Made by a program: the position numbers and the translations under genes
Notes under the pieces: generated by a model
Told to the model about the DNA's origin: nothing
Databases searched by the model: none
What the model saw: only the letters and a program-made list of their open reading frames with translations
Assembly: GCF_001906925.1 (NCBI RefSeq)
Contig: NZ_MRWQ01000006.1
Coordinates: forward strand, 1 to 64,000
Reading direction: 5' to 3'
DNA length: 64,000 bases
Source: Domibacillus mangrovi
Lineage (GTDB): Bacteria > Bacillota > Bacilli > Bacillales > Domibacillaceae
In this document: positions 26,018 to 35,383 of the stretch, one piece after another
Layout: every line of letters starts with the position of its first letter
Numbering within the stretch: position 1 is the first letter of the stretch

Positions 26018-27562
26018 ATGAGAATTGAAAACTCTATAAAAAATATTTCAATAGGAATACTTTCTCAAATAATTATTGTGATATTGGGCTTTGTATCCCG
26101 AAAGGTTTTTTTGGATAGCCTAGGTGTTGAATACTTAGGTATTAATGGTCTCTTGATTAACGTATTATCCATAATGGCACTAGTTGAAGCGGGAATAGGA
26201 ATAAGTATTACATATAATTTATATAAACCATTAGCGGAAAATGATCAAAAAAAAGTAATAGCTTTAGTACAATTATATAGAAAAATGTACAGAATATTAG
26301 CAGCCATCACGATAGTAGTTAGTCTAGGTTTGTATCCTTTCTTAGAGCATCTAATGAAAGAGAGTGAATCAATATCCAATATTGCGCTTATTTATTCCTT
26401 ATTTGTTGCGAAAAACGTATTCTCGTATTTAAATGCTCATAAGTGGTCATTAATCAATGCGGATCAAAAAGGATATGTGCTGGTCAGAATGGATCTTTTG
26501 TTTCAAGTATCCACTACAGTAGCGAAGATATGCATTCTAATTACCACTCAGAATTATATTCTCTATCTTTTAATTGAATTATTATTATACGTAATTCAAA
26601 ATATTACAAATGGAGTCATTGTAAATAAACGTTATTCCTATATAAAAACAAAAGAAAAACATTCATTGGATCAGGATACGAAAGACAATTTAGTGAAAAA
26701 CGTAAAAGCGATGTTCCTCCAAAATATTGGAGGTTTTTTAGTTTTTGGAACAGATAATATTCTTATTTCATCTTTTATTGGCATTGCAACAGTTGGATTA
26801 TACTCAAACTATACGATGATTACCCAGCAGGTATCGTCCCTAGTTAAACCTATGCTTGGTGGGGTTGGAGCCAGTGTTGGAAACTTAATTGCGACGGAAG
26901 GCAGCGATAAGAACTATTCTATATTTAAAATAACCTACTTCGTTAACTTTTGGCTTTATTCACTTTGTGTTATTTTTTTATACAATTTATTAGAGCCTTT
27001 TATTAATTGGTGGCTGGGGGCAGGATATCTTCTGGATAAGATATCTTTTATTTTACTATTGATGAATGTTTATCTTCTGGGAATGCGAACTGCAATCGCG
27101 ACTTTCAAAAACAAAGCAGGGTTATTTGTTCAAGATAAATATGTCCCTATATTCGAAGGGCTAATTAATTTAATAATTTCATTACTTTTAGTCAAGTATT
27201 TCGGGTTAGCAGGAATATTTATGGGAACGATAATCAGTACTCTTTCTACAGTATTCTGGACGCAACCGGTCATCGTATATAAGCATGTTTTCAAGCAATC
27301 TGTCTGGCCATATTTCAAGACATATGGAATGTATGCAATTTTAACCGTCCTAATTTGTTTTATAACAACAATATGTAATACTCTCGTAGTAGGAGAAAAC
27401 TTCATATCTCTAGTATTAAAAGGATTTGTTTGTATAATTGTCCCGAATAGTATTTATGTGATCTTGTTTTTTAAGACAAAAGAATTTCAGTATATATTTA
27501 ACACTTTGAAAAGTAACTTACTCAAAGTAGGGAAAAATAAGCAAATTACGAGGGGGGCGTAA
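26018..27562 (+). CDS. Oligosaccharide flippase, Wzx/EpsK-like
   Basis: 514 residues with 12 to 14 hydrophobic segments and the polysaccharide-synthesis (MATE-like) N-terminus SIGILSQIIIVILGFVSRKVF followed by YLGINGLLINVLSIMALVEAG. It would flip lipid-linked EPS repeat units outwards for the EpsG-type polymerase. AAAAAGGAC precedes ATG 26018. It ends the run of tightly packed EPS genes. Confidence 0.88.
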   Translation: MRIENSIKNISIGILSQIIIVILGFVSRKVFLDSLGVEYLGINGLLINVLSIMALVEAGIGISITYNLYKPLAENDQKKVIALVQLYRKMYRILAAITIVVSLGLYPFLEHLMKESESISNIALIYSLFVAKNVFSYLNAHKWSLINADQKGYVLVRMDLLFQVSTTVAKICILITTQNYILYLLIELLLYVIQNITNGVIVNKRYSYIKTKEKHSLDQDTKDNLVKNVKAMFLQNIGGFLVFGTDNILISSFIGIATVGLYSNYTMITQQVSSLVKPMLGGVGASVGNLIATEGSDKNYSIFKITYFVNFWLYSLCVIFLYNLLEPFINWWLGAGYLLDKISFILLLMNVYLLGMRTAIATFKNKAGLFVQDKYVPIFEGLINLIISLLLVKYFGLAGIFMGTIISTLSTVFWTQPVIVYKHVFKQSVWPYFKTYGMYAILTVLICFITTICNTLVVGENFISLVLKGFVCIIVPNSIYVILFFKTKEFQYIFNTLKSNLLKVGKNKQITRGA

Positions 27563-27569
27563 AAAGAAA

Positions 27570-27603
27570 AACGCATTCGTTCTTAGTAAAGAACGAATGC
27601 GTT
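27570..27603 (+). promoter_or_regulatory. Extended dyad with SinR-type box upstream of the acyltransferase
   Basis: The arms AACGCATTCGTTCTT (27570-27584) and AAGAACGAATGCGTT (27589-27603) pair perfectly and enclose GTTCTTAGTAAAGAAC (27579-27594). No T tract follows, so an operator is favoured over a terminator. A possible -35 TTGCAA overlaps its right edge (27602), with TTAATA 17 nt further on. Confidence 0.5.
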
Positions 27604-27658
27604 GCAATGATCAATATTGAATTGTTAATAAAAAACGTGTAGAGGGGGGTTAATCAAC

Positions 27659-28756
27659 ATGAGTAAATTATCATTAAATTTGGTCAAAAACGACAATCAG
27701 GCATCAAGAATTTTAGACTTAATGAGATTTTTATCTGCTTTAATTGTTGTTTTATTTCATTTTTATGTACCATTACCTGGCTACCAGGCAGTAATGGTGT
27801 TTTTTGTTCTCAGTGGTTATTTCATATCATCCACTGTATTAAAAACAGTAAGCGAAAACAGATGGAATTGGTCTGATTATTTGTTGAAAAGAATAACAAG
27901 ACTTTGGATAGTTCTTTTACCATGCTTACTTCTAACCTTTATTTGGGCAAAAGTACAAATGAATTTGTTTGAAGAAACAAAAATTTTTAGCTACTTAGAT
28001 TGGAAGGTATTTTTGGGTAATTTGTTTTTTTTACAAGGAATTGTAGTGCCCGTATATGGTGCAAATGGTCCTTTATGGAGTCTGAGTTATGAATTTTGGT
28101 ACTATATTTTGTTTCCATGCTTAGTGCTTATATTTTTATCCCGTAAAAAAAGTGCAAAGGTTTTATATGCATTGATGTTTATAGTCATTTCATTATGTGT
28201 AGGTCAAAAAATAATGGAATACTTTTTAGTTTGGTTGTTAGGTGCTTTGATCCCGCTTGTAAAACCATTTAAGCTTAAAAAGCAATTTTTTAATTACTTA
28301 ATATTCTTATTTTCTGCTGTACTAGCTCTTATTTCAATGAAAACCTATGTCCTATTTGAAGATTATCCAGCTTTTCAAATTATTCCTGACTTGAGTATCG
28401 GAATAACTTTTTCCTTTTTAGTGTATGTGATTATTTCACTTTTTAATAATAGACCGAGTCGAAGGAATTTTAATTTGTCTAAACAATTGGCTGGATTTTC
28501 TTATACCTTATACTTGACACATTATCCTTTAGCTAATTTTATATTTGCATGGCTGGCTTCTCCATTATGGCCGTTTGCTGAAGGTGGAATTTTTATTAAA
28601 ATAATGATTGCAATTTTTGTAATTGTATATGGGTGGATTATCGCATCTTTAACTGAAAACCATACCGACAAAGTTCGAAAATCAATTTCCAAATTAATTT
28701 TTAGAGATAAAACAAAAAAAGCCGAAACTCCATATGCTGTGACAAAAATCCAGTAG
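27659..28756 (+). CDS. Membrane acyltransferase 3 (OafA-like)
   Basis: 365 residues with about ten membrane segments. The acyltransferase-3 signature is present: RILDLMRFLSALIVVLFHF (catalytic-type His), FFVLSGYFIS, and R-rich loop RITRLW. Such enzymes O-acetylate or succinylate surface polysaccharides. GAGGGGGG precedes the ATG. The SinR-type dyad upstream suggests co-regulation with the EPS operon. Confidence 0.85.
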   Translation: MSKLSLNLVKNDNQASRILDLMRFLSALIVVLFHFYVPLPGYQAVMVFFVLSGYFISSTVLKTVSENRWNWSDYLLKRITRLWIVLLPCLLLTFIWAKVQMNLFEETKIFSYLDWKVFLGNLFFLQGIVVPVYGANGPLWSLSYEFWYYILFPCLVLIFLSRKKSAKVLYALMFIVISLCVGQKIMEYFLVWLLGALIPLVKPFKLKKQFFNYLIFLFSAVLALISMKTYVLFEDYPAFQIIPDLSIGITFSFLVYVIISLFNNRPSRRNFNLSKQLAGFSYTLYLTHYPLANFIFAWLASPLWPFAEGGIFIKIMIAIFVIVYGWIIASLTENHTDKVRKSISKLIFRDKTKKAETPYAVTKIQ

Positions 28757-28771
28757 CAATACTGGATTTTT
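28744..28771 (+). terminator. Rho-independent terminator after the acyltransferase gene
   Basis: AAAAATCCAGT (28744-28754) pairs with ACTGGATTTTT (28761-28771) across a 6-nt loop. The stem includes the last codons of the gene. Confidence 0.8.
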
Positions 28772-29093
28772 GCAAGATAATAAAAGCAATGTCATTACCG
28801 CTGATAAAATGCTTAGCCTTATTTCTAGGAATCCATTACGATGGCTATACGATAGGATCATAACAATATAGCAGAATCTTAAATTCAAGTGAATGAATGG
28901 ATAAACTTCGATTTTTGCTAAACATTTTCTAGTTCATCGAAAAAGTCTTCGTATATCCTGCCATCTTCCTCTATAGTCGAACATTCTTACATAGGACACT
29001 TAAAAACTAAATTCTTTCATTGATTAAAGCACCAAAAGTTTTAGTCTTCCATATACTAAACAAAGAATTTAATTTTTGGAGGGATAATATAGT
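28772..29093. other. Intergenic stretch, no gene seen
   Basis: About 320 bp, AT-rich. No ORF with a ribosome site, no SinR-type palindrome and no clear promoter was found, except GGAGGGA just before the next gene. Confidence 0.5.
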
Positions 29094-31130
29094 ATGAAAG
29101 TCTATAATCTAGAATTAAGGTGCTGGAATATTTATAGTAATGGAACTCACCCTATTGAAACAACAAAAGGATTTAATGATGCATTGCAATGGGCTAGTGA
29201 AAACGGATATACAACGTTTAGTGTGCCACCTGGAGAGTATCTTATTGCAAAAGGGGATCAGGGAGCAGAAAATTCAAGAATTAACTTGGTCAGCGACATG
29301 ATTTTTCTTTCAAGTGACGAAACGATCTTTCAAAAAGAAACGAATGGATATGAAATTTATTCACTTTTGTATGTAGGACCGAATATAAAAAATGTAACGA
29401 TTAAAGGCGGAACCTTTCGGGGTGACAGGGAAACACATGATTACTCACAAAAGGGTCCTTCTACGTCGGGTACTCATGAATGGGGGAACGGGATTGATGT
29501 CGTTGGAGCGGAAAACATCACGATTGATGCAGTCAAACTCGAAAAATTTACAGGCGATGGTATAGAGGTGAAAGGATCGACGGTGACAGGTTCCACAATA
29601 ACAGAAGCATCTGTGGAAGCGGGTGGAATTGATGATGAAGGACAGCCGGTTGGAAACACAGGGAAAATTCGCACAAAAGATCGAAAAGTAACCAACTTTG
29701 ATAATATAGCCTATCAAGAACACCGGAATATTCATTTTTGGCTTCCGGAAGGCATCGTGCCGGGTAGCAAAGTGGACGTTTATTATTACCGAGCGGATGG
29801 CAGTTTTATAAAAGTAGATAAACAGATTAAGTATTATTCAGGAGAATCCATCATTCCGCAAGGTGCTGATTACTTCCGCGCTGTTTTTGAGGCTCCGTCC
29901 ATTAAAAATTTCAAAGTGACAAGGATGACAGTCGACATATCGAGAAATGTAGTTATTAAAAATGCTGATATCGGGTACAACAGAAGGCAGGGAATCAGTT
30001 TAGTAGGGTCTGATGGCGTGACCATTACAAATAATGATATTCATCATATAGGCGGTGTCGCGCCAGGGAGCGGTATTGATATCGAACCAGGCTTCTATCA
30101 AGGAAGAAATACAATCATTACGGATAACAGATTCATGGATAATCGGCTGCAAATTATTCTTGCATATGGAGAGAATGCAAGAATTGAAGGGAATACATTT
30201 AAACAGGCGATTAAAGGAGTGGGTGTCTATTCGTACAAAGAATTCACAGGTGAAGTAACGGTGAAAAACAATTCGTTTGATGGATCTACTTTAACGCTGC
30301 AATCACATAATGCTGAAGTGATTCACAATCAATTTAAGAACAGTGAACTTAAGTTGGTTGGGAATGGAAGCGTTCTGGACGAGGCTGAACTGGAAGACAC
30401 AAGTTTGAGCATAGGTAGCGGTGAAAATCAAAAGATTTCAAATGTGGCCATTAAACATAATGGAATAGTTCCAGGTGTTCTCTATTTAGGAGATACACCA
30501 GTACACATAGAAAACTTGGACATTCAAGCTCAAACGAAAGGCAAAGGTCTTATTTTCGGGCAGGGTAATAACGAAAGTATGTATAATAACTTGACTGTAG
30601 CAGATGTTGATAAAAAAGGAACGGTATTACCGGCTGGAACATATAACAATTGCTCTTTTGAGGCAGGCGAACTGACGATTAACCGTGCAGGAAAATATAC
30701 GATGAATGACTGCACGGTAAAAGATACAGGGAAATTAGTCACCGTTTTAAGTACGTATGGGAAGCCCGAAGTATTGATTAACAAATCAACGCTAGAAATA
30801 ACAGGCAATATCGGCTATGGCGCAGCTGTTTATATTTTAGGCGCTCAAAACGTTGAACTGGTGGACAGTAAGGTTTTTGCTATAAACAATACGTACAAGG
30901 CACCGTTGATTAAGGCCGGTCCTTATGGGGCACCAAAACCCACAAATGTATTCGGTTTTTCTATCAAGAACAGTGAAATCCGTACAAAAGCAGGTGTTCC
31001 GGTCATTGATACATTAAACGCAGGAACAGACGCACCGCCTTATACGATCAGAGATAATAAAATTTATAATGGAACATTACATTTAAAAGCGAACGATGTA
31101 AATGTAAACAATCAATTTATTCAAGAGTAG
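29094..31130 (+). CDS. Right-handed beta-helix protein, phage-tailspike/YobO-like
   Basis: 678 residues. The N-terminal segment (TTKGFNDALQWASENGYTTF, then VPPGEYLI) is the pectate-lyase-3 type start used by phage pre-neck appendage and tailspike proteins and by YobO-like Bacillus proteins. Many short beta-helix coils follow (for example VTITNNDIHHIGG, ENITIDAVKLEKFTGDGIEV). No signal peptide is visible. It probably binds or cleaves a polysaccharide. Its place at the end of the EPS region suggests EPS trimming or release, but secretion is unexplained. GGAGGGA precedes ATG 29094. Confidence 0.7.
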   Translation: MKVYNLELRCWNIYSNGTHPIETTKGFNDALQWASENGYTTFSVPPGEYLIAKGDQGAENSRINLVSDMIFLSSDETIFQKETNGYEIYSLLYVGPNIKNVTIKGGTFRGDRETHDYSQKGPSTSGTHEWGNGIDVVGAENITIDAVKLEKFTGDGIEVKGSTVTGSTITEASVEAGGIDDEGQPVGNTGKIRTKDRKVTNFDNIAYQEHRNIHFWLPEGIVPGSKVDVYYYRADGSFIKVDKQIKYYSGESIIPQGADYFRAVFEAPSIKNFKVTRMTVDISRNVVIKNADIGYNRRQGISLVGSDGVTITNNDIHHIGGVAPGSGIDIEPGFYQGRNTIITDNRFMDNRLQIILAYGENARIEGNTFKQAIKGVGVYSYKEFTGEVTVKNNSFDGSTLTLQSHNAEVIHNQFKNSELKLVGNGSVLDEAELEDTSLSIGSGENQKISNVAIKHNGIVPGVLYLGDTPVHIENLDIQAQTKGKGLIFGQGNNESMYNNLTVADVDKKGTVLPAGTYNNCSFEAGELTINRAGKYTMNDCTVKDTGKLVTVLSTYGKPEVLINKSTLEITGNIGYGAAVYILGAQNVELVDSKVFAINNTYKAPLIKAGPYGAPKPTNVFGFSIKNSEIRTKAGVPVIDTLNAGTDAPPYTIRDNKIYNGTLHLKANDVNVNNQFIQE

Positions 31131-31148
31131 CCCACAGGCTGCTCTTTT
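31123..31148 (+). terminator. Terminator after the beta-helix gene
   Basis: AAGAGTAGCC (31123-31132) pairs with GGCTGCTCTT (31137-31146) with one G-T pair, followed by TTCT. It overlaps the stop codon. Confidence 0.75.
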
Positions 31149-31230
31149 CTATTTCTACAATATGTCCCTAATCTATCATTGAATTGAAACATATTATCAA
31201 AATGTTTTAAATAAAAAGGATTTAAAATAG

Positions 31231-31285
31231 TTGACGCCTTATCAAAAGGATGGTATATTTTAGTCAGTTGTTCTTTATAAAGAAC
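31231..31285 (+). promoter_or_regulatory. Lasso operon promoter with palindromic SinR box
   Basis: -35 TTGACG (31231-31236), 17-nt spacer, -10 TATATT (31254-31259). The perfect palindrome GTTCTTTATAAAGAAC (31270-31285) starts 11 nt after the -10, over the expected transcription start. The same spacing occurs at the exporter promoter near 2780. Confidence 0.72.
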
Positions 31286-31354
31286 AAATGCAAGTTTGGT
31301 TATGGTTATTATACAGCTTTAATGGTGCTTTATACTAAGATGAAAGATACAGTT

Positions 31355-31370
31355 GTTCTTTAAATAGAAT
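31355..31370 (+). promoter_or_regulatory. Second SinR-type box in the lasso leader
   Basis: GTTCTTTAAATAGAAT has an intact left half-site and a weakened right one. It lies between the promoter and the cyclase gene. Confidence 0.45.
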
Positions 31371-31443
31371 AAAATCGATTATGTTGATTGATATCTATTA
31401 TACGAATTGATTGTTTTATTTTGTAGGTGAATGGAGGAAAATA

Positions 31444-33378
31444 ATGAGCGCAATCGCGGGCATCTATTATTCAAATAATACACCTGTACCTGTCGATCAA
31501 ATGGGTGGAATGATGGACAGCTTACAGCATTATCCTGCTGATGATATTCAAGTTTGGCAGAAAGAAAATGTTTTCTTTGGGTGCCATGCACAATGGATTA
31601 CACCGGAATCTATAGGAGAGCAGCAGCCTTATTATGATTATGAGAGACAGCTGGTCATTACAGCTGATGCAATTATTGATAATCGTGAGGAACTATTTGA
31701 GAGATTGCAAGTGGAACGATCGCGAAGAAAAACGATGCCGGACAGTGAATTGATTTTACTTGCGTATCACAAATGGGAGGAAGAATGCGCTAAGTATTTA
31801 ATAGGTGATTTTGCCTTTATCATTTGGGATGAAAGAAAACAATTACTTTTCGGAGCAAGAGACTTTTCAGGTACCCGAACACTTTATTATTATCATGATG
31901 AGCAGCGATTCGTTTTTTGCACAATCATAAAACCATTTTTCACGTTACCGTTTATAGAAAAGAAATTAAATGAACAATGGATTGCGGAATATTTGGCTAT
32001 TCCGGGCATGCATGAAACGGTAGAGCCTTTTTCAAGCGTTTATAAAAACATTGAACAACTTCCTCCATCTCATACAATCACAATTAAAAACGGCAAGGTT
32101 TCACTTGTTAAGTATCACACAGTGGCTGTAGGAGAAAAATTGCAATTAAAATCCAATGAAGAGTATGAAGAAGCTTTTCGTAGCGTATTTCAAGAATCGG
32201 TAACAGCGAGGATAAGAACAAGCCGAAAAGTGGGAGCCCATTTAAGTGGAGGCTTGGATTCTGGTTCAGTCGTCAGCTTTGCTGCAAAAGCTTTAGCTGA
32301 AGAAAAGAAGCAGCTTCATACATTTAGCTATATACCAGTAGACGGATTTAAAGATTGGACACCAAAAAATAGATTAGCAGATGAAAGACCTTTTATTCAG
32401 TCAACGGTCAAGCATGTTGGAAATATTTCAGATTATTATATGGATTTTGAAGGAAAAAGCCCATTATCAGAAGTGGATGATTGGCTGGATACATATGAAA
32501 TGCCATACAAATTTTTTGAAAATTCCTATTGGCTAAAGGGGGTGTATGAACAAGCTTATAAAGAAGATATGGGTATTCTTTTATACGGAGCAAGAGGAAA
32601 CTGGACTATTTCATGGGGCCCTGCTTTAGAATATCAGGCCGTACTTTTGAAAAAAATGAAAATGATCCGTTTCTACCGGGAGTTATGTTTGTACAGTAAA
32701 AATATCGGAGTTGAAAAATCGCGTGTCATGTCTGCCGTGCAAAGAAAAGCGTTTCCAAACTTTTATCGAAAAGCAAGGTTGTCAGAAAATGAATTTCCTA
32801 TGTTAATTAATCCGGCATTCGCTGAAAGAACAGCTATTTTTGAGAAACTTCAGAAAAATGGTATGGATTTGGACGCATTCACCAACTTTAATGCGTATGA
32901 AGCAAGGGAACATCATTTTGAAAAGTTAACATATTGGAATATTAATGGAACGAGCGGAACGAAATTGTCTTTACGTTACAAATTGTGGGATCGTGATCCA
33001 ACAAACGATCTCAGAGTTGTTCGCTTTTGTTTATCCGTACCAGAAAAACAATATGTGCAAAATGGTCTGGATCGATCGCTTATACGGCGGTCAACAAAAG
33101 ATTATTTACCGGACAAAGTCAGATTAAATCAGAAAATTAAGGGAATACAAGGAACCGATGGAATTCACCGTATGGCCCCTAACTGGCATTTATTTATTGA
33201 TGAAGTAGAAAAAATTACTGCAGATTCCCAAGCAGCAGAATATTTAAACATACAAAGTATTAAAAGTGCTCTTTCACAAGCTCGCGAAGTGCCGCGTCCA
33301 GAATATATATTTGACACAGGATTTAAAACAATGATGCGCAGCTTGATTGTTTCCAGGTTTCTAAAAAGTGTTACTTGA
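31444..33378 (+). CDS. Lasso peptide macrocyclase, asparagine-synthetase-like (C protein)
   Basis: 644 residues from ATG 31444 behind ATGGAGGAAA. An N-terminal class II glutaminase-like domain starts MSAIAGIYYS: Ser replaces the catalytic Cys2, so it cannot release ammonia, as expected for lasso cyclases. The C-terminal synthetase domain has the ATP-binding HLSGGLDSGS (Ser about 268). It should adenylate the Asp9 side chain of the core and close it onto the N-terminal Ala. The paeninodin-type precursor gene follows after 14 bp. Confidence 0.93.
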   Translation: MSAIAGIYYSNNTPVPVDQMGGMMDSLQHYPADDIQVWQKENVFFGCHAQWITPESIGEQQPYYDYERQLVITADAIIDNREELFERLQVERSRRKTMPDSELILLAYHKWEEECAKYLIGDFAFIIWDERKQLLFGARDFSGTRTLYYYHDEQRFVFCTIIKPFFTLPFIEKKLNEQWIAEYLAIPGMHETVEPFSSVYKNIEQLPPSHTITIKNGKVSLVKYHTVAVGEKLQLKSNEEYEEAFRSVFQESVTARIRTSRKVGAHLSGGLDSGSVVSFAAKALAEEKKQLHTFSYIPVDGFKDWTPKNRLADERPFIQSTVKHVGNISDYYMDFEGKSPLSEVDDWLDTYEMPYKFFENSYWLKGVYEQAYKEDMGILLYGARGNWTISWGPALEYQAVLLKKMKMIRFYRELCLYSKNIGVEKSRVMSAVQRKAFPNFYRKARLSENEFPMLINPAFAERTAIFEKLQKNGMDLDAFTNFNAYEAREHHFEKLTYWNINGTSGTKLSLRYKLWDRDPTNDLRVVRFCLSVPEKQYVQNGLDRSLIRRSTKDYLPDKVRLNQKIKGIQGTDGIHRMAPNWHLFIDEVEKITADSQAAEYLNIQSIKSALSQAREVPRPEYIFDTGFKTMMRSLIVSRFLKSVT

Positions 33379-33392
33379 AAGGAGGTGGAAAT

Positions 33393-33518
33393 ATGAAAAA
33401 AGAGTGGCAAACACCAAAAGTAGAAGTTCTTACTGTTGAAATGACAATGGCAGGACCGGGGATTAAAACACCAGATGCTTTTCAGCCAGATCCAGATGAA
33501 ATGATTCATTACAGTTAA
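33393..33518 (+). CDS. Paeninodin-type lasso peptide precursor (A protein)
   Basis: A 41-residue peptide. GGAGGTGG precedes ATG 33393. The leader MKKEWQTPKVEVLTVEMTM has Trp5-x-x-Pro8-x-Val10 in place of the usual YxxPxL and Thr at the -2 position. The 22-residue core begins AGPGIKTPD and ends HYS, nearly the same as paeninodin: Ala1 would link to Asp9 to give a nine-residue ring. The terminal Ser is the residue phosphorylated by HprK-like kinases in this family, and such a kinase gene follows. Confidence 0.93.
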   Translation: MKKEWQTPKVEVLTVEMTMAGPGIKTPDAFQPDPDEMIHYS

Positions 33519-33540
33519 TGATAGAATGAGCAGAACAAAG

Positions 33541-33590
33541 CAATATTTGTACCCTTATACGCTAACAAAAGTATAAGGGTACAAATATTG
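33541..33590 (+). terminator. 20-bp perfect hairpin after the lasso precursor
   Basis: The arms 33541-33560 and 33571-33590 pair without mismatch over a 10-nt loop. No T tract follows, so it may protect the precursor mRNA or act as partial attenuator, giving more precursor than enzyme mRNA. Confidence 0.6.
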
Positions 33591-33624
33591 TTGTTTACAA
33601 TAGTTATCTGGAGGGGGCATTTAG

Positions 33625-34563
33625 ATGATCGATATTGAAAAAAAGATTGTTTACAAAGTGTTCGGGCTACACGTAGTAAGCGAAATACCTCTTCCTGAAC
33701 TGCTCGTAATAGATGAAGCGGAAGAACCGGTGGAAGTTGTAATTGAACAAGCTGATTTAACAGCACTGTGGCCTGATTTAGCTGAAACAAATAAACACTT
33801 TGTTATTAAAGAAGATTTCGTTATGTTTTGGATTCCTGACATAGCCATTTTTTTAATTCAAGACGGCAACAAAATTACATTTTCACCGGTGGAAAGTACT
33901 GGAGAAGATCAAATCCGGCTTTATATTCTTGGAAGCTGCATGGGAGCATTATTAATGCAAAGAAAAATATTTCCGCTGCATGGAAGTGCCGTTGCGATTG
34001 ACGGAAAGGCATACGCCATTGTAGGTGATTCCGGTGCAGGGAAATCAACTCTTGCTTCCGCTTTTTTAAGTAGAGGCTATCAACTTCTAAGTGATGACGT
34101 GATCCCTGTCTCTTTTTCTGAACAAAATATTCCTATTGTGACACCAGCGTATCCGCAGCAGAAATTATGGTTGGAAAGTTTAGAGCAATTTGGAATGGAA
34201 TCAGCCCATTATCGGCCTATATTTGATAGAGAGACCAAGTTCGCTGTTCCTGTTTCCGCACAATTCGCCACAGAACCTTTGCCTCTTGCAGGTGTATTTG
34301 AACTCGTTAAAACAGACCATCATGAGATTGTCATTCAACCTATTCAAAAAATGGAGCGGTTCCATACATTATTTAAACATACGTATCGTAATTTTTTTAT
34401 TACTCAATCGGGTTTAATGGAATGGCACTTTAACACTTCAGTAAAAATAGTGAATAAAATTGATCTTTACCAGCTGCGTCGGCCCATATCCCGTTTTACA
34501 GCTCATCATTTGACAGACTTAATTTTAACAGCCTTAGAGAAGGGGGAAACAATATATGATTAA
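33625..34563 (+). CDS. HprK-like lasso peptide kinase (PadeK type)
   Basis: 312 residues. Walker A GDSGAGKS lies at about 134-141 and the downstream LLSDDVIP carries the acidic pair seen in HPr kinases. An N-terminal region of about 120 residues has no clear match. In paeninodin-type clusters this enzyme phosphorylates the C-terminal Ser of the precursor, and that Ser is present here. GGAGGGGGC precedes ATG 33625; the next gene overlaps by 8 nt. Confidence 0.87.
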   Translation: MIDIEKKIVYKVFGLHVVSEIPLPELLVIDEAEEPVEVVIEQADLTALWPDLAETNKHFVIKEDFVMFWIPDIAIFLIQDGNKITFSPVESTGEDQIRLYILGSCMGALLMQRKIFPLHGSAVAIDGKAYAIVGDSGAGKSTLASAFLSRGYQLLSDDVIPVSFSEQNIPIVTPAYPQQKLWLESLEQFGMESAHYRPIFDRETKFAVPVSAQFATEPLPLAGVFELVKTDHHEIVIQPIQKMERFHTLFKHTYRNFFITQSGLMEWHFNTSVKIVNKIDLYQLRRPISRFTAHHLTDLILTALEKGETIYD

Positions 34564-34861
34564 AAATCAAACAATTTCAATGAATCAATTGGTTAGTCAA
34601 GGAGAAGGGAACATTGTTAGTGATATGGATGGAGAAAAAGTGATGCTAAGTATTCATAATGGAAAGTACTACAATTTAGGTGAAATAGGTGGGGAAATAT
34701 GGGATCTGTTAAAGGAGCCTATTTCGATTCAAACATTGGTCACTACATTACAAGTTCAGTATGATGTAAACCAAACTGATTGTGTGGAGCAAGTCACTGC
34801 TTTTTTAAACCGATTGAGAGAAGAGGACTTAATTAAATTAAGTAATAGAGACCATTCATAG
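34556..34861 (+). CDS. PqqD-like RiPP recognition element (lasso B1)
   Basis: A 101-residue winged-helix protein: LSIHNGKYYNLGEIGGEIWDLL and a helical C-terminus (VTAFLNRLREEDLIKL), the PqqD fold. B1 proteins hold the precursor leader by its YxxP (here WxxP) motif and deliver it to the B2 peptidase. It overlaps the kinase gene. Confidence 0.9.
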   Translation: MIKNQTISMNQLVSQGEGNIVSDMDGEKVMLSIHNGKYYNLGEIGGEIWDLLKEPISIQTLVTTLQVQYDVNQTDCVEQVTAFLNRLREEDLIKLSNRDHS

Positions 34862-34891
34862 TTTTATCAATTTTAGATTCAGGAGGTAATA

Positions 34892-35383
34892 ATGATTAAC
34901 CTAAAGAAAACTAGAGCATTTTTCGGACTGGATATAGCAACACGGATGCTATTGGTTGAGGCTTTTTTTTATTTAGGATGGGCCCGTTATCTTAAAATTA
35001 GATCGTTTTCAAAGGTTGCCCCTTCTTTAGGTGTACAAATGGGAGAGACAACAATGACACCTAACTTATCACATACTATAACTTTGCGAAACGTATCATC
35101 AGCTATTCATATTATGAGCCGCTATACTTTTTGGGAAAGCCAGTGCCTTGTTAAAGCGATGGCAGGACTGAAAATGCTCGAAAAACGTCAGATTGAAAGC
35201 ACTCTTTATTTAGGGACTGCGAAAGATGAACAGGGAGAATTGATCGCACATGCTTGGCTAAGAAGCGGCTCGTACTACGTATCCGGTTATGAAGAAATGA
35301 ATAGATTCACCGTGATCGCCCAATTTGCTAAAGAAGTCAGTATTAAAAAGCTTGAAGGAGAAAACTATGGACAACACTCTTAA
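34892..35383 (+). CDS. Lasso leader peptidase, transglutaminase-like (B2)
   Basis: 163 residues. Cys85 (FWESQCLVKAMAGLKML) and His120 (AHAWLRSG) are the Cys-His pair of the B2 fold, which cuts after the Thr-x leader end. The acid of the triad probably lies in the following strand. CAGGAGG precedes ATG 34892. There is no equivalent in the second cassette. Confidence 0.9.
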   Translation: MINLKKTRAFFGLDIATRMLLVEAFFYLGWARYLKIRSFSKVAPSLGVQMGETTMTPNLSHTITLRNVSSAIHIMSRYTFWESQCLVKAMAGLKMLEKRQIESTLYLGTAKDEQGELIAHAWLRSGSYYVSGYEEMNRFTVIAQFAKEVSIKKLEGENYGQHS

